The translations under genes were made by a program, and so were the position numbers. DNA of 64,000 bases, from NCBI RefSeq assembly GCF_008297955.1, contig NZ_VTPY01000001.1:434001-498000 (forward strand). Direction: 5' to 3'. The notes below the pieces were generated by a model, which saw only the letters and a program-made list of their open reading frames with translations, made no database searches and was not told the DNA's origin. Source of the DNA: Billgrantia pellis. Lineage in GTDB: Bacteria > Pseudomonadota > Gammaproteobacteria > Pseudomonadales > Halomonadaceae. How positions within the stretch are numbered: the first letter of the stretch is position 1; each line of letters opens with the position of its first letter. Below are positions 1-9,058 of the stretch, piece after piece.

Positions 1-76
1 CCAGCATCTGACCTGCCTGATCGCGGGCGTCGCGGGCCAGCTCGCTCAACATGGCGAGTTGTGACGATGCACTCAT
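1..76 (-). CDS. fliJ: FliJ, flagellar export protein (N-terminal 25 codons only)
   Basis: Only the first 25 codons are in the window; the reading frame runs off the left edge. The ATG at 76 overlaps the stop codon of fliI in an ATGA arrangement, which fits tight translational coupling. The visible residues ([13 protein letters not shown]...) are helix-prone, as expected for the coiled-coil FliJ, which acts as the stalk of the FliI ATPase ring in the cytoplasmic export apparatus. The identification rests mainly on position: fliF-G-H-I-J is a standard order. A different short gene after fliI cannot be excluded from this fragment. Confidence 0.7.
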   Translation of the reverse strand, partial: MSASSQLAMLSELARDARDQAGQML

Positions 77-1473
77 TGCCTGACTCCTAGGGTCTCAGCA
101 AGACGCTGTCGAGAGGCCTCTATCGAGGCGTTTTCATTCATCCCCTGCTGCAGAAAATGCTCCAGCAGCGGGTAGCGCTGGACAGCTTCATCCAGCTGCG
201 GATCGTGGCCGGGACTGTAGGCGCCGACGCTGATCAAATCGCGGTTGCGCTGGTAGCGCGAGAAGAGACGCTTGAAGGTCTGCGTCATCGACAGCTGCCC
301 GTCATCGATGATGTGCGTCATGACACGGCTGATCGAGGCTTCGATATCGATCGCCGGGTAGTGACCGGCTTCGGCCAGCGTGCGCGACAGCACGATATGA
401 CCGTCGAGAATGGCGCGAGCCGAGTCGGCGATGGGATCCTGTTGATCGTCGCCTTCGGTCAGCACGGTATAGAAGGCCGTGATCGAGCCGCGACCGCGCT
501 CGGCGTTGCCGGCGCGCTCCACCAGGCTGGGGATCTTGGCGAAAACCGACGGCGGATAGCCTTTGGTGGCGGGCGGCTCGCCGATGGCCAGGGCAATCTC
601 GCGCTGGGCCATGGCGTAACGCGTGAGCGAGTCCATGATCAGCAGCACGTTCTTGCCCTGGTCGCGGAACCCTTCCGCCAGGCGGGTGGCGTAGGCTGCC
701 CCCTGCAGGCGCTGCAATGGCGACGTATCCGCCGGTGCCGCCACGACCACGGCGCGACGGCGTCCTTCCGCCCCCAGAATGTTATCGATGAAGTCCTGCA
801 CTTCGCGCCCCCGTTCACCGATCAGCCCCACCACGATGACATCGGCCCCGGTATAGCGAGCCATCATGCCGAGCAACACCGACTTGCCCACGCCGGAGCC
901 GGCGAACAGCCCCATGCGCTGCCCGCGTCCCACGCTGAGCAGGGCGTTGATGGCACGGATGCCGACATCGATCTGCTCGTTGATCGGCGCACGCTTGAGC
1001 GGATTGAGTGGCGGGGTGGAGAGTGGGGCGCGGGGGGCGCTGTCCAGCGGGCCGAACCCATCGAGAGGCTCGCCATTGCCGTCGACCACTCGACCGAGCA
1101 GCGATTCGCCGAGCGGGAAACGGCGCGCGGCGTGATCGGGGCCATCGCCGAGCGGGAAGACACGGGCGCCGGGCATCAGCCCGGTGATCTCGGTGAGCGG
1201 CATGAGAAACAGCCGATCGCCATTGAAGCCGACGACTTCGGCTTCGGCAAAGCGCGGCGGTTCGCTACCGCCCGGTGAGAGCAGCTCGATACGACAGGCG
1301 TTGCCCAGGGCCACGCGCAGGCCGACCGCCTCGATCACCATGCCGGTGGCGCGCAGCACCCGGCCGCTGGTGCGATACCCCGGCACGGTTTCCACGCGCT
1401 CACGGACATGCCGCAGCGTCTGCTGCCAGCGTGTCTGATGCGTGTTGAAGCGCGGAGCCACTGCGTCGGCCAT
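73..1473 (-). CDS. fliI: FliI, flagellum-specific export ATPase
   Basis: Soluble ATPase of the flagellar type III export apparatus, related to the F1 beta subunit; it unloads export substrates and chaperones at the membrane gate. The protein is 466 aa, normal for the family. A Walker A motif, AGSGVGKS, lies near residues 191-198, followed by the expected [16 protein letters not shown] and GYPPSVF segments. A longer frame exists upstream to 1644, but that extension is low-complexity and lies inside fliH. The ATG at 1473 (MADAVAPRF) gives the normal family length and lies 19 bases after the fliH stop. It overlaps fliJ downstream by four bases. Confidence 0.97.
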   Translation of the reverse strand: MADAVAPRFNTHQTRWQQTLRHVRERVETVPGYRTSGRVLRATGMVIEAVGLRVALGNACRIELLSPGGSEPPRFAEAEVVGFNGDRLFLMPLTEITGLMPGARVFPLGDGPDHAARRFPLGESLLGRVVDGNGEPLDGFGPLDSAPRAPLSTPPLNPLKRAPINEQIDVGIRAINALLSVGRGQRMGLFAGSGVGKSVLLGMMARYTGADVIVVGLIGERGREVQDFIDNILGAEGRRRAVVVAAPADTSPLQRLQGAAYATRLAEGFRDQGKNVLLIMDSLTRYAMAQREIALAIGEPPATKGYPPSVFAKIPSLVERAGNAERGRGSITAFYTVLTEGDDQQDPIADSARAILDGHIVLSRTLAEAGHYPAIDIEASISRVMTHIIDDGQLSMTQTFKRLFSRYQRNRDLISVGAYSPGHDPQLDEAVQRYPLLEHFLQQGMNENASIEASRQRLAETLGVRQ

Positions 1474-1492
1474 GTGCGTACGGTGCCTCTGG

Positions 1493-2272
1493 TTATGCGT
1501 CGTTATCGTGACGATCGTTGCCGCGATCGTTATCGGAGCCGCCATGGTGGGCGGCCGCCGTACGTCGCCGCCGAACCTGGGATTTGACGGCCTCCCAGCG
1601 CGCTTCCCAAGTGGCGTCGAGTTCGCCATTGGCGCTGGTGACACGGCAGCCGCCTCGGGTCAGTTGGTCGTCGGGCTGCAGTTTCCAGCCGGCGGCGGCC
1701 AGCTCGCTGCCCAGGTGCTCCTCGACCAGTCGATGATCCTGTGGATGGAGCCAGAGTCGCTGCTGACCGATGAGCGGCGGCTCGGTGTGCAGCAGCGCCT
1801 TGACCAGCTCCAGCACCTGGCGGGGGCGGGCCTTGAGTGCATCGCCGGCCAGTTGATAGCCGGCCGATAAAGCCAGCTCCACCAGGTCGCCGGCGATGTC
1901 GTCGTCGATCCCGGCCAGCGCCTCGGCGAACTGTTCCGCCAAGGGCTTGAGGGGGGCAACGACCTCCCGTGTGCGCTGCTGCAACTCGCGCTGCGCCTCC
2001 TGACGCCCCTCTTCAAGCCCTTGCACATGCCCTTCGCTGCGGCCCGCCTCGAAACCGGCCCGGTAGCCTTCTTCGCGGGCTTCGCGCATGACGTTCTCAC
2101 GCAGCGCCTTGAGTTCGGCCTGGCGCTGGAATTGCTCGCGTCGCCGTGCCTCCTGAACGGGATCGCGCTCGCGCGGTGCCGCCTCGTTCCTGGCCTCGCG
2201 CTGAAGCTCTCCCATCTGCCAGCGCTGCCATGGCGCGTGGCGTTCGGAAGAAGCGGGGGCGCGCTCAGACAT
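1493..2272 (-). CDS. fliH: FliH, negative regulator of the FliI export ATPase
   Basis: 259-aa cytoplasmic stator-like protein that binds FliI and links it to the C ring. The N-terminal half is charged and helical (many Glu, Arg and Gln between about residues 25 and 110), including the glycine-spaced stretch [21 protein letters not shown] typical of FliH GxxxG helices. The C-terminal part resembles the V/F-type ATPase peripheral stalk. A GTG start exists at 2287, but the ATG at 2272 is preferred because a GGAGA ribosome site sits nine bases before it. The gene start overlaps the end of fliG by eight bases. Confidence 0.93.
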   Translation of the reverse strand: MSERAPASSERHAPWQRWQMGELQREARNEAAPRERDPVQEARRREQFQRQAELKALRENVMREAREEGYRAGFEAGRSEGHVQGLEEGRQEAQRELQQRTREVVAPLKPLAEQFAEALAGIDDDIAGDLVELALSAGYQLAGDALKARPRQVLELVKALLHTEPPLIGQQRLWLHPQDHRLVEEHLGSELAAAGWKLQPDDQLTRGGCRVTSANGELDATWEARWEAVKSQVRRRRTAAAHHGGSDNDRGNDRHDNDA

Positions 2273-3269
2273 AGGTATCGTCTCCACCGCTCAGCACGAT
2301 CTCGCCGGAATCTGCCAGGCGACGCACCACCTGCAGAATCGCTTTCTGCTCGGCCTCCACCTGGGAAACGCGTATCGGCCCGCGCGCCTCCATGTCCTCG
2401 CGCATCAGATCGGCGGCGCGGCGAGACATGTTGCGCAGGAACTTTTCCATGAGCCCTTCCGGCGCTCCCTTGAGGGCCACCACGAGCGAATTGGTGTCGA
2501 TTTCCTTGAGCAGCAGTTGAATGCTGCGGTCGTCGAGGTCCATGAGATTCTCGAACAGGAACATCTCGTCGATGATCTTCTGGGCCAGGTCCTCGCTGTG
2601 GGCGCGCACCGTCTCGATCGCGGTCTCCTCCAGTGAGGAATTCATCAGATTGAGAATTTCCGCGGCCGTCCTCACGCCGCCCATCTTGCTGCGCTTGAGG
2701 TTCTGGCCGTCGAGCATGCCCGAGAGCACCTCGGTGAGCTCCTGCAGGGCGGCGGGCTGTACGCCGCTGAAGGTGGCGATACGCAGAACCACGTCGTTGC
2801 GTAGCTTGTCGTCGAACAGTTCGAGAATATCGGCGGCCTGGTGACGCTCGAGATGAACCAGGATGGTGGCGATGATCTGCGGATGCTCCTCGCGGATCAG
2901 TTCGGCCACCATCGAGGCTTCCATCAGATTGAGCGAGTCGATGCCGCTGCTGGTGCCCGTCGATTCCAGGATGTCCTCGATCAGGCTGGTGGCGCGCTCG
3001 CTGCCCAGCGCCTTGGTCAGCACCGAGCGGATGTGATCACTGGAGTTGAGGTTCAGCGCGATGAACTCCTCGGTCTCGCGATGGAACTCCAGCATCACCT
3101 GCTGCATGTCCTCATGCGAGACCTGGTCCAACTCCGCCATCTCCATGCTGAGCTGCTGAATCTCCTTGGGCGCGAGGTACTTGAAGACCTCCGCCGCGCT
3201 GTCCTCGTCGAGGGCCAGCATCAGGATGGCGCTGCGGCGTACGCCGCTCATGGGCTTGGCACTACTCAT
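2265..3269 (-). CDS. fliG: FliG, flagellar motor switch protein
   Basis: 334-aa C-ring protein that contacts the MS ring (FliF) with its N-terminal domain, FliM with its middle domain and the MotA stator with its C-terminal domain. The protein is full length. Visible landmarks are the N-terminal helices (RRSAILMLALDEDSAAEVF), the middle EHPQ motif within EEHPQIIATILVHLE, and the charged torque helix near residues 279-292 (DLDDRSIQLLLKEID), where E. coli FliG has its key charged residues. It overlaps fliF by eight bases and fliH by eight bases, so it belongs to one operon. Confidence 0.98.
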   Translation of the reverse strand: MSSAKPMSGVRRSAILMLALDEDSAAEVFKYLAPKEIQQLSMEMAELDQVSHEDMQQVMLEFHRETEEFIALNLNSSDHIRSVLTKALGSERATSLIEDILESTGTSSGIDSLNLMEASMVAELIREEHPQIIATILVHLERHQAADILELFDDKLRNDVVLRIATFSGVQPAALQELTEVLSGMLDGQNLKRSKMGGVRTAAEILNLMNSSLEETAIETVRAHSEDLAQKIIDEMFLFENLMDLDDRSIQLLLKEIDTNSLVVALKGAPEGLMEKFLRNMSRRAADLMREDMEARGPIRVSQVEAEQKAILQVVRRLADSGEIVLSGGDDTYV

Positions 3270-5013
3270 GCTTGTTCATCCAGCTGCGAACGATCATGGC
3301 GATCATGCGTGGATCCTCCTGGGCAAGCTCACGCAGCTCGGCCAGGTGGTCTTCATAGGCCGACGAGCGGCGCTTGCGCTTCGGCTTCTGGTAGGGGCGC
3401 AATTCCTCATCGGCCTCGGTGGATTCGAGATCCCCCTCGGCGGCCTCCGGTTCATCGCCGACCCGTACCTGCAGGCCGGTGCCGGGAGCGGTGGCCAATA
3501 CGGGCTGTTCGGTATAGCGCTTGATCAGCGGGCGCAGGATCAGCAAGTAGCCGAGCAGGGCGCCCAACGCGACGAGCAGATAGCGACCTAGGGTGAGGGC
3601 CAGTTCGTGTACCGCAGGCGACTGCCACCACTCGAGGGCTTCCTCGTCCTCGAGCGCGCGGCTGAACGGACTGTTGACCACCTCGATCTCGTCGCCGCGC
3701 GCCTGCGAGAAGCCGATGGCCTGACGCACCAGGCGCTCGATCTGGGCGACCTCGACATCACTGAGCGGGACCCGCTGCCATTCGCCTTCCTCGTCGCGCT
3801 CCTCGCGATAATCGACGACCACCGCGGCGGTAAGGCGAGTCACCTGTCCCTGACGATGCTGGACATGCGACACGCTGCGATCGACCTCGTAATTCACCAC
3901 GTCGTCCTGCCGCAGGTTGTTCAGTGCCTGCAGGTTCTGTTGCGCTTCTTCTGTTTCTTCGTCGGTGAGCTCGCCGTTCTCGTCCTCCGGCAGCTCGATG
4001 GGCGAGGGGGCCGTGCCGGGAGGCGTGTTGCTCAGCGCACCGGGAATGCCCAGGGCAAGATCGTCACCACCGTTATAGGAGAGACTGGACTGACGGCTGC
4101 GCACCGCGGCTTCATTGGGGGGCTGGTTGGGGCCGTAGCGCTCGGAGGTTTCCTCGCGACGGGAGAAGTCCACCTGGGCCGTCACCTGGGCGCGCACGTT
4201 CTGCTGACCCAGGATGGGGGCCAGGATGTTCTCGATGCGCTGGCGGAAGGAGCGTTCGACCTCGGCGACGTAATCGAGTTGGGTGGCGTCCAGCCCACGG
4301 CCTTGCGTGTTCGGCTGCGACAGCAGGCGGCCATTTTGATCGACCACCGTGACGTTTTCCGAGGCCAGGTCCGGCACGCTGCTGGATACCATGTGAATGA
4401 TGGCGCTGACCTGGCTGTCGCCGATGGTGCGGCCCGACTCCAGCGTCACGATGACGGACGCCTTGGCCGGTTCGCGGTCGCGCACGAAAACCGAAGCGCG
4501 TGCCATGGCCAGATGGACGCGGGCGCGAGCGACCGGCCCGAGGGATTCGATCGAGCGCGATAGCTCGCCTTCAAGCCCGCGTTGGTAATTGACGTGCTCG
4601 GCGAATTCGCTGACGCCGAATGCCTGGTTGTCCATCAGCTCGAAGCCGACGTTGCCGCCATGCGGCAGCCCTTGTTCGGCGAGCTGGAGCCGTAAGCTAT
4701 GCACGGACTCGCCCGGCACCAGCAGTGCCGAACCGCCTTCGCTGAAACGATACGGGATGCCGCGGCTGTCGAGCTCATTGATGATGCGACCGCCGTCGGC
4801 TTCGGAGAGGTTGCTGTAGAGCACGCGATACTCCGGCGCGCGTGCCCACATCAGCAGAGCGACCACGATCGCGATCACGGCGGCGCCACCGATCAGTATG
4901 GCGATCAGTGGGTTGCCGCTCAGCTGCTGTTGCAGGCGCGCCAGCATCGCCGCCGGAGGGGCGTGGCTGGCCGTCGTGTCCTGACGACCCTGGGTGGTGG
5001 CGCCGTTGCTCAT
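3262..5013 (-). CDS. fliF: FliF, flagellar MS-ring protein
   Basis: 583-aa inner-membrane protein that forms the MS ring, the assembly base of the basal body. There is a transmembrane helix near residues 22-45 (LIAILIGGAAVIAIVVALLMW) and a second one in the C-terminal part (LLVALGALLGYLLIL). Between them is a large periplasmic part with the ring-building motifs and an acidic low-complexity linker (EDENGELTDEETEE). The extreme C terminus (EDPRMIAMIVRSWM) is the FliG-binding helix. A longer frame reaches 5118, but the ATG at 5013 is chosen because of a GGGGG-rich ribosome site and because the extension would lie in the divergent promoter region. Confidence 0.97.
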   Translation of the reverse strand: MSNGATTQGRQDTTASHAPPAAMLARLQQQLSGNPLIAILIGGAAVIAIVVALLMWARAPEYRVLYSNLSEADGGRIINELDSRGIPYRFSEGGSALLVPGESVHSLRLQLAEQGLPHGGNVGFELMDNQAFGVSEFAEHVNYQRGLEGELSRSIESLGPVARARVHLAMARASVFVRDREPAKASVIVTLESGRTIGDSQVSAIIHMVSSSVPDLASENVTVVDQNGRLLSQPNTQGRGLDATQLDYVAEVERSFRQRIENILAPILGQQNVRAQVTAQVDFSRREETSERYGPNQPPNEAAVRSRQSSLSYNGGDDLALGIPGALSNTPPGTAPSPIELPEDENGELTDEETEEAQQNLQALNNLRQDDVVNYEVDRSVSHVQHRQGQVTRLTAAVVVDYREERDEEGEWQRVPLSDVEVAQIERLVRQAIGFSQARGDEIEVVNSPFSRALEDEEALEWWQSPAVHELALTLGRYLLVALGALLGYLLILRPLIKRYTEQPVLATAPGTGLQVRVGDEPEAAEGDLESTEADEELRPYQKPKRKRRSSAYEDHLAELRELAQEDPRMIAMIVRSWMNKHE

Positions 5014-5299
5014 GCGCACCCCCACGGGAAAGCGCCGAGGGTCGCTTGGAACTTGTTGCGAGAAGATGGCATTGATTGAATCCGTCCATCGTATTCTGGC
5101 ACGCCGCACGGGGCGCAACTGTGATGGACGCTATTATGCGAGTCGCCCTCTAGTCCAAAGGCGGGAAAAGCCTCGTTTTTCACTGCCAATTGGCCGCTTG
5201 GCTGGCGAAGAGGACCTGTTAGCCTAGCACTACATTCGCCAGGGGCCGGTTTTCCCGCTCCGGCCATCACCTTCGCAACGGACACAAGGGGCGCGGATC

Positions 5300-5629
5300 A
5301 TGAGTTCACCCGCCATCCAGTCGGCACTGGCCCAGATGCAGTCGCTGGCGACCCAGGCCAGTGGGCAGGTCGGCAAGGGCCAGCAGGTCTCCACCCAGAT
5401 AGGGGCGGGAGGGTTTGCCGGCGAGCTGCAGGCCTCGATCCAGCGAATCAATCGCCTGCAGCAGGCATCGAACGCCAAGGCCATGGCCTTCCAGGCCGGC
5501 GACCCCAACGTCGAGCTCAACGACGTCATGGCCGACATGCAGAAGGCCAGCGTGGCGTTTCAGATGGGCCTGCAGGTGCGCAATCGCCTTGTCACCGCCT
5601 ATAAAGACGTCATGAACATGCAGGTGTAA
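5300..5629 (+). CDS. fliE: FliE, flagellar hook-basal body complex protein
   Basis: 109-aa rod adaptor that joins the MS ring to the proximal rod; it is exported through the flagellar gate. The C-terminal signature (DVMADMQKASVAFQMGLQVRNRLVTAYKDVMNMQV) is characteristic. The gene is transcribed divergently from fliF. The 286-base space between them (5014-5299) must hold both promoters. I see no sigma-28-type site there, in line with early (class II) flagellar genes controlled by FlhDC and the main sigma factor, but I could not place an FlhDC site with confidence. An AAGGGG site precedes the ATG. Confidence 0.96.
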   Translation: MSSPAIQSALAQMQSLATQASGQVGKGQQVSTQIGAGGFAGELQASIQRINRLQQASNAKAMAFQAGDPNVELNDVMADMQKASVAFQMGLQVRNRLVTAYKDVMNMQV

Positions 5630-5632
5630 CCT

Positions 5633-6001
5633 TCAAACCTCCAAGCTGATCAACCGGCCGTTCAGCTCGTCCAGCCGTTCGGCGATAACCAGCACCTCCT
5701 CACTGGGGATCTGGCGCAGCACATCGCCGGTCTCCCGATCGACGATGCGCGTGACGATCTGCGAGGCTTCGTCTCTGAGCTCGAACTCGACGCCGTACTG
5801 CCGTAGCACCTCGTTGATGCGCTGAATCGGCTCCACCAGGTCGGCCTGGGTCGGTGCAATGCCGTGGCTTTCGGCCTGTGCCAGCATGGTGCCGGCCGTG
5901 GGCAGCGAAGCCAGAACGGTCTCCTTGCGCTGCCGCGGCGAGAGATCATGCAGCGCGGAGCTGCTCAGGGCGTGTGTAGCATCGGTCAATGGCGAAGACA
6001 T
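5633..6001 (-). CDS. flaG: FlaG family protein
   Basis: 122-aa protein of the FlaG family, associated with flagellar filament length in other bacteria; its mechanism is not well settled. The conserved C-terminal core is present: LRQYGVEFELRDEASQIVTRIVDRETGDVLRQIPSEEVL, followed by a short helix. The start at 6001 (MSSPLTD) is preferred over an upstream ATG at 6052 because AAGGGA lies just before it. It converges on fliE with only three bases between stop codons. A sigma-28-type promoter lies upstream (6120-6146), so it should be expressed late with the filament genes, unlike the early fliE beside it. Confidence 0.9.
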   Translation of the reverse strand: MSSPLTDATHALSSSALHDLSPRQRKETVLASLPTAGTMLAQAESHGIAPTQADLVEPIQRINEVLRQYGVEFELRDEASQIVTRIVDRETGDVLRQIPSEEVLVIAERLDELNGRLISLEV

Positions 6002-6087
6002 GTGGTGTTCCCTTGTTGGTATCCTGGCAAGCACGAGGGAAACACTGCACAAATGCCTACGGCGTTCCCTGTTAGCTCAGCCACCCC

Positions 6088-6107
6088 AGGCCGGTCATGA
6101 CCGGCCT
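6088..6107. repeat. 20-base perfect palindrome in the flaG leader
   Basis: The sequence is a perfect inverted repeat with half-site AGGCCGGTCA. It lies just downstream of the expected start point of the flaG sigma-28 promoter, so it would form a hairpin in the leader RNA or act as a binding site. No U-run follows on either strand, so it is not a standard terminator. The remaining stretch up to 6421 shows no gene that I can support. Confidence 0.6.
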
Positions 6108-6119
6108 TTCCCATTACCC

Positions 6120-6146
6120 CTATCGGCCGCGCGCTTCCTTTCTTTA
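6120..6146 (-). promoter_or_regulatory. Sigma-28 (FliA) promoter of flaG
   Basis: Read on the minus strand: TAAAGAAA, 11 bases, GCCGATAG. This matches the flagellar sigma-28 consensus with exact spacing. The expected transcript starts near 6113 and runs into flaG at 6001. Confidence 0.75.
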
Positions 6147-6421
6147 GGAAAAACTTCGATAGTGATGTGTGAGGATGTCCGGGCCGGCGACAGTGGGTCA
6201 GGCGGCCAGGCGCCGGCAGCATTGGACGTAATAACGATGCGTTGACGTGCGGCAAGGCGTAGCGGATACAATGGCGTAACGAATTGCTACATTAAGCGTA
6301 TTCGTACCGTCATACGCAGGTTGCGCTTGAGTAAGAAGGCCGAATCAGGCCGGAAGGCCGGCGGGTCTCGAAAAGCTTCCACCGGAGCCCTCAAGTCGCA
6401 GATTCTCCTCAGTGAGGCGCC

Positions 6422-8956
6422 ATGAGCCAAGAGCTACCCATCGAACGCATCATGCAGACCGGACTGCTGACCTGCGAGCCGGATACCCCCCTGTGGGTGG
6501 CCGCCGAGCGCATGGCGCATCGTCAGTGCAGTTCCATCGTGGTCATCGAGGCGGGCCAGCCGGTGGGCATCTGGACCGAGCATGATGCCTTGGCCATCGA
6601 TTTCGCGGACCCCGAAGCCGTGCGCATGCCCATCGTCAAGGCCATGAGCCAGCCCGTGGCGAGCTTGTCTGTCTCCACAACGATCACCGAGGCGGCGTTG
6701 CGCTTCAATGCCGAAAGGCGTCGCCATTTCCTGGTCGTCAATGACGGCGGAGACCTCCTCGGCATTCTGTCGCAGACCGACGTCATCCTGAATCAGGGGC
6801 TCGAGCCGTACCTGCGTCTGCGTGAAGTCCAGGCTGCCATGCGTCAGCGTACGCTGGTGCTTGAAGGCAGCCAGCGGTTATCCCAGGCGGCGCGCTCCAT
6901 GCGCCTCTCCGAGTGCGATGCCGTAGTGGTGAAGTGCGAAGACGGTGAGCTTGGCATCCTCACCGAGCGCGACCTGGTTCGCTTCGTGGCGGGTCACCCC
7001 GGTGATGCGCCCATCTCGGGGCTCGCCAGTCGCCCGCTGCTGACGGTCTGCCAGAACGATACCCTCATCAAGGCGCGCGACCTGCTGATGAACCATCGCG
7101 TACGCCACCTGGCCGTGCTGGACGAGGCCGGAGAGGTCGTGGGGCTGCTGGGATTTCGCGACATGCTGGCCGGCGCGGAACATCTCTACCTGCAGGATCT
7201 GCGCAACGCCCTGGAGCAGCGCGACCGTGCGCTCGCCCAGTCGCGCGAGAACCGGCAACTGGCGGAGCGTGTCATCGACTCTTCGCTCGAAGGCATCATC
7301 ATTACGGATGCCAACAATCGCATCGAATTCGTCAACCGCGCCTTTACCCATATGACGGGCTATACCGCCGACGAAGTCATCGGCAAGACGCCCCAGATCC
7401 TGTCCTCGGGGCGTCATGAATCGGCGTTCTACCGTCAGATGTGGGAAACGCTGAAACGCTGCGGCTACTGGCGAGGCGAGATATGGAACCGGCGCAAGAG
7501 CGGCGAACTCTTCCTGGAATTGTTGACCATCACGGCAATCCGCGATGACGGCGGTACGGTGACGCACTATGCCGCGCTCTTCAATGACATCACCCACATG
7601 CGCGAGCAGGAAGAGCGCGTCCGCAAGCTGGCCTACTACGATCCCTTGACGGGGTTGCCGAACCGCCGGTTGCTCGAGGACAGGCTGGAGCTCGCCATTC
7701 GTCACGCGCATCGCAACCAGAGCCGGTTGGCGGTGATCTTCGTCGACCTGGATCATTTCAAGCAGGTCAACGACGCCTTGGGCCATGCCTTCGGCGATGA
7801 GCTGCTGGTGATGATCGCCGAGCGGCTACAGTTGCGCCTGCGCGAGGATGACACCCTGGCCCGCCTGGGAGGCGATGAGTTCCTGGTCATGCTGCCGGAT
7901 CTGGAAGAGATCGATGAGGTCACGCGCATCGCTCGGCGCCTGGTCGAAGCAGTCGGTGAGCCTTGCGTGATCGAAGGACAAGAGTTCCGCGTCGGCTGCA
8001 GCCTGGGGATCAGCCTGTATCCGGACGATGCCACGAGCGCCGATTCGCTCGTTCACAACGCGGATGTGGCGATGTATCGGGCCAAGCAGGAAGGGCGCAA
8101 CGGCTATCGCCTCTATCGCGACGAAATGAACCTGCAGGACGATCGTCAGCGGGCGCTGGAAACCGCCCTGCGCGAGGCCTTCGCCACGGGCGAAGGCCTT
8201 CAGCTTCACTACCAGCCCATTTTCGAGCGTGCGAGCGCGACCTTGCATAGCGCCGAGGCGCTACTGCGCTGGCACCATCCGCTGCTCGGCAGTGTGTCGC
8301 CGAACAGTGTGGTGACGTTGGCCGAGCGGGCCGGCCTGCTGCCGTCGCTAGACGACTACATTCTCGAGCAAGTCTGCGCCCAGTTGAGCGCCTGGAGTGC
8401 CGTTGGCGCCGGGCCGGTGCCGATCAGCATCAACCTTTCGGCTCGTCAGTTCTGGCAGCACGATCTGCCGGTGCGCATCGCCACCAAGCTGAAGGAGCAT
8501 CGTCTTCCACCGGGTTTGCTGGGGTTCGAGATCGCCGAGCGCACCCTGCTCGACAAGCCGCATCAGGCGGTTGTCGTGCTGAAACGCCTGCGTCGGCTGG
8601 GCGGTGACGTGGCGATCAATGATTTCGGTACCGGCTATGCCTCGCTCGGCTACCTGCAGGAGCTGCCGGTCAGTCTGCTCAAGATCGATCGACGTTTCGT
8701 GCAGCGGCTGGACAGCGGGCAGCGGGGGAGCGCGGCAATCGTGGCCGCCGTCGCGGGGCTGGCACGGGAAATGGCGCTGCGCGTGGCGGCCGTCGGGGTC
8801 GAGAGCGAGGCTCAGCGGGAGGCGCTGGGGCGCCATGGCGTCGATCTGATCCAAGGCTATCTGACCGGTCGGGCCGTTCCTGCCGATCTCTTTGCCAGCC
8901 GTTACCTGGCATCGCGAAAAGGGGTGGAGGTTCCACAAGTCGATACGACCCGTTAG
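6422..8956 (+). CDS. CBS-PAS-GGDEF-EAL protein with intact GGDEF and degenerate EAL
   Basis: 844-aa cytoplasmic c-di-GMP protein without membrane segments. Order: four CBS repeats in two pairs (about residues 8-255), a helical linker, a PAS domain (about 285-400), GGDEF (about 410-565) and EAL (about 575-830). The GGDEF active site is intact (RLGGDEF, 483-487), as is the product-inhibition RxxD site five residues before it (REDD). The EAL domain keeps E612 but has Asn733 in place of the first Asp of the DDFG motif and Val791 in place of the Glu of AEGVE, which is the catalytic base in characterised EAL enzymes. I therefore infer a diguanylate cyclase whose EAL domain is a binding or regulatory module. 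CBS domains usually bind adenine nucleotides. GAGG precedes the ATG; no sigma-28 site was seen. Confidence 0.93.
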   Translation: MSQELPIERIMQTGLLTCEPDTPLWVAAERMAHRQCSSIVVIEAGQPVGIWTEHDALAIDFADPEAVRMPIVKAMSQPVASLSVSTTITEAALRFNAERRRHFLVVNDGGDLLGILSQTDVILNQGLEPYLRLREVQAAMRQRTLVLEGSQRLSQAARSMRLSECDAVVVKCEDGELGILTERDLVRFVAGHPGDAPISGLASRPLLTVCQNDTLIKARDLLMNHRVRHLAVLDEAGEVVGLLGFRDMLAGAEHLYLQDLRNALEQRDRALAQSRENRQLAERVIDSSLEGIIITDANNRIEFVNRAFTHMTGYTADEVIGKTPQILSSGRHESAFYRQMWETLKRCGYWRGEIWNRRKSGELFLELLTITAIRDDGGTVTHYAALFNDITHMREQEERVRKLAYYDPLTGLPNRRLLEDRLELAIRHAHRNQSRLAVIFVDLDHFKQVNDALGHAFGDELLVMIAERLQLRLREDDTLARLGGDEFLVMLPDLEEIDEVTRIARRLVEAVGEPCVIEGQEFRVGCSLGISLYPDDATSADSLVHNADVAMYRAKQEGRNGYRLYRDEMNLQDDRQRALETALREAFATGEGLQLHYQPIFERASATLHSAEALLRWHHPLLGSVSPNSVVTLAERAGLLPSLDDYILEQVCAQLSAWSAVGAGPVPISINLSARQFWQHDLPVRIATKLKEHRLPPGLLGFEIAERTLLDKPHQAVVVLKRLRRLGGDVAINDFGTGYASLGYLQELPVSLLKIDRRFVQRLDSGQRGSAAIVAAVAGLAREMALRVAAVGVESEAQREALGRHGVDLIQGYLTGRAVPADLFASRYLASRKGVEVPQVDTTR

Positions 8957-9058
8957 GCTACACGGCCTGGCCAGGCACCTCCGTTTCCCCTACGTTTCGG
9001 GTGATTCACCTCCTCTATGTCCTTTCCGACCAGTGACGCAAGCGATCATCGAGGCCCC

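Noticed and set aside
6071..6080. GTTAGCTCAG, resembling the D-arm of a tRNA
   Set aside because: No acceptor, anticodon or T-arm can be folded around it.
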